Program-made: the position numbers and the translations under genes
Part shown: in pieces, positions 29,277-29,824 of the stretch
How positions within the stretch are numbered: the stretch's first letter is position 1
Layout: every line of letters starts with the position of its first letter
Assembly (NCBI GenBank): GCA_009746045.1
Contig: RPFO01000097.1
Span: forward strand, 378,501-408,324
Length of the DNA stretch: 29,824 bases
Direction: 5' to 3'
From: Mesostigma viride
Taxonomy: Eukaryota > Streptophyta > Mesostigmatophyceae > Mesostigmatales > Mesostigmataceae
The notes under the pieces: generated by a model
Seen by the model: the letters and a program-made list of their open reading frames with translations, nothing else
Told to the model about the DNA's origin: nothing
Databases searched by the model: none

Positions 29277-29690
29277 GAAACGACGGCGGGCGTAACTATC
29301 ATGGGAAACTTTGATATCACAAGATCACAATGGACACGAACGCGCTGCAACTTTCACGACATATTCTTCGACATCGAAAATAAAAAAGAAACGACGGCGG
29401 GCGTAACTATCATGAAACATTGATCTTACAAGAAGCTGACGGGGATGCAACTTTCACGACAAACACTTCGACATCGAAGATGCAAAAGAAACGACGGCGG
29501 GCGTAACTATCATGGAAAGATTGAGCTTACAAGATGACAAGTTAACTGACGGGGGTGCATCTTTCCCGAGATATATTTCGACATCGAAAAGGCAAAAGAA
29601 ACGACGGCGGGCGTAACTAGCACAACCAATGTTGGTCATGTGCTCTTCCAGTAAGACAAGAAACGACGGCGGGCGTAACTATCACACGGT
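29277..29690 (-). repeat. satellite, about 100-112 bp x 4, with palindromes
   Basis: GAAACGACGGCGGGCGTAAC at 29277, 29388, 29488, 29598 and 29660. Intervening sequence is also repeated (CTTACAAGA, GCAACTTTCACGAC, CTTCGACATCGAA) in the first four units; the last is truncated. The palindromes are identical while the spacers have diverged, so the 20-mer seems the more conserved part. Confidence 0.9.
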
Positions 29691-29731
29691 CCAGGAAGAG
29701 TGACGTTGGCAGAATTATGGTGTTTGTAAAA

Positions 29732-29787
29732 GGGGGGGGGGTAGAGAGGAGAGAGAGGAGAGAGAGAGAGAGAGAGAGAGAGGAGAA
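29732..29787. repeat. G10 run followed by GA-rich microsatellite
   Basis: Ten G, then a pure-purine GA/GGA tract to about 29787, close to the window end. Confidence 0.9.
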
Positions 29788-29824
29788 ACCAGGGAAGACT
29801 TTTGCCCTTGCGCGTCCGGTCCGT

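Larger units (their letters stand above)
22046..29679 (-). repeat. dispersed 20-bp quasi-palindrome GWWRCG-N8-CGYWWC
   Basis: Seventeen copies in one orientation start (plus strand) at 22046, 22113, 22182, 23460, 23612, 23763, 24396, 25581, 25694, 26604, 26744, 27747, 29277, 29388, 29488, 29598 and 29660. Four more in the opposite orientation lie at 19826-20061, outside this range. All are exactly 20 bases. The 6-base ends form inverted half-sites (GAAACG, GATGCG or GATACG against CGCAAC, CGTAAC, CGCATC or CGTTTC). The GC-rich central 8 bases vary (for example CCGGCGGT, CCCTGGGG, CCCCAAGG). Copies lie in introns, just after stop codons, and in a satellite. Confidence 0.85.

Noticed and set aside
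29277-29679. CRISPR-like array of palindromic repeats
   Set aside because: The spacers are related to each other, unit length varies, and the setting is an intron-bearing eukaryotic region without cas genes.

Overview
The window is nuclear DNA of a eukaryote. The evidence is spliceosomal introns with consistent GT..AG borders and matching codon phases, an intron-less nuclear-type tRNA-Leu, 5'-truncated LINE copies, hAT-like and Tc1/mariner-like non-autonomous elements, and many minisatellites and microsatellites. The mix would suit a repeat-rich green or streptophyte alga, but no lineage-diagnostic gene is present, so I leave the organism open.

Layout. 1-2,500: no firm gene, one possible exon remnant, and a 489-bp TA-flanked MITE. 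2,568-2,943 (-): last exon of an unrecognised gene. 3,284-4,900: three 3' ends of LINEs, one flanked by a 13-bp direct repeat. 5,041-5,124 (-): tRNA-Leu(CAA). 5,125-8,336: no confident gene. 8,337-16,296 (+): a multi-exon gene, rebuilt here from six exons, for a DUF1570-like zinc metallopeptidase with HEIIH and WVVEG motifs. Its introns hold CA repeats, minisatellites of 15, 28, 37, 53, 58 and 74 bp, and two fold-back MITEs; its N-terminal exon(s) were not found. 16,620-18,000: a decayed LINE reverse transcriptase fragment, a 674-bp hAT-like MITE with 8-bp target duplication, and another LINE tail.

18,516-29,165 is a different landscape: five genes, all on the minus strand, packed head to tail. 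From upstream to downstream they are a small acidic protein, a MYND zinc-finger protein, a short ORF, a CxxxxC..CxxH zinc-finger protein, and a nine-exon gene of about 2,060 codons that starts with the same type of CxxxxC..CxxH finger. The short introns of the large gene, two of the 3' regions and a satellite at 29.3-29.7 kb share one signal: a 20-bp quasi-palindrome, GWWRCG-N8-CGYWWC, seen 21 times (20 fit fully), at a fixed length and with a GC-rich centre that varies. I did not notice it in the left 19 kb. It is the strongest candidate here for something undescribed; its role (RNA hairpin, dimer-binding site or element remnant) is not settled by the sequence.
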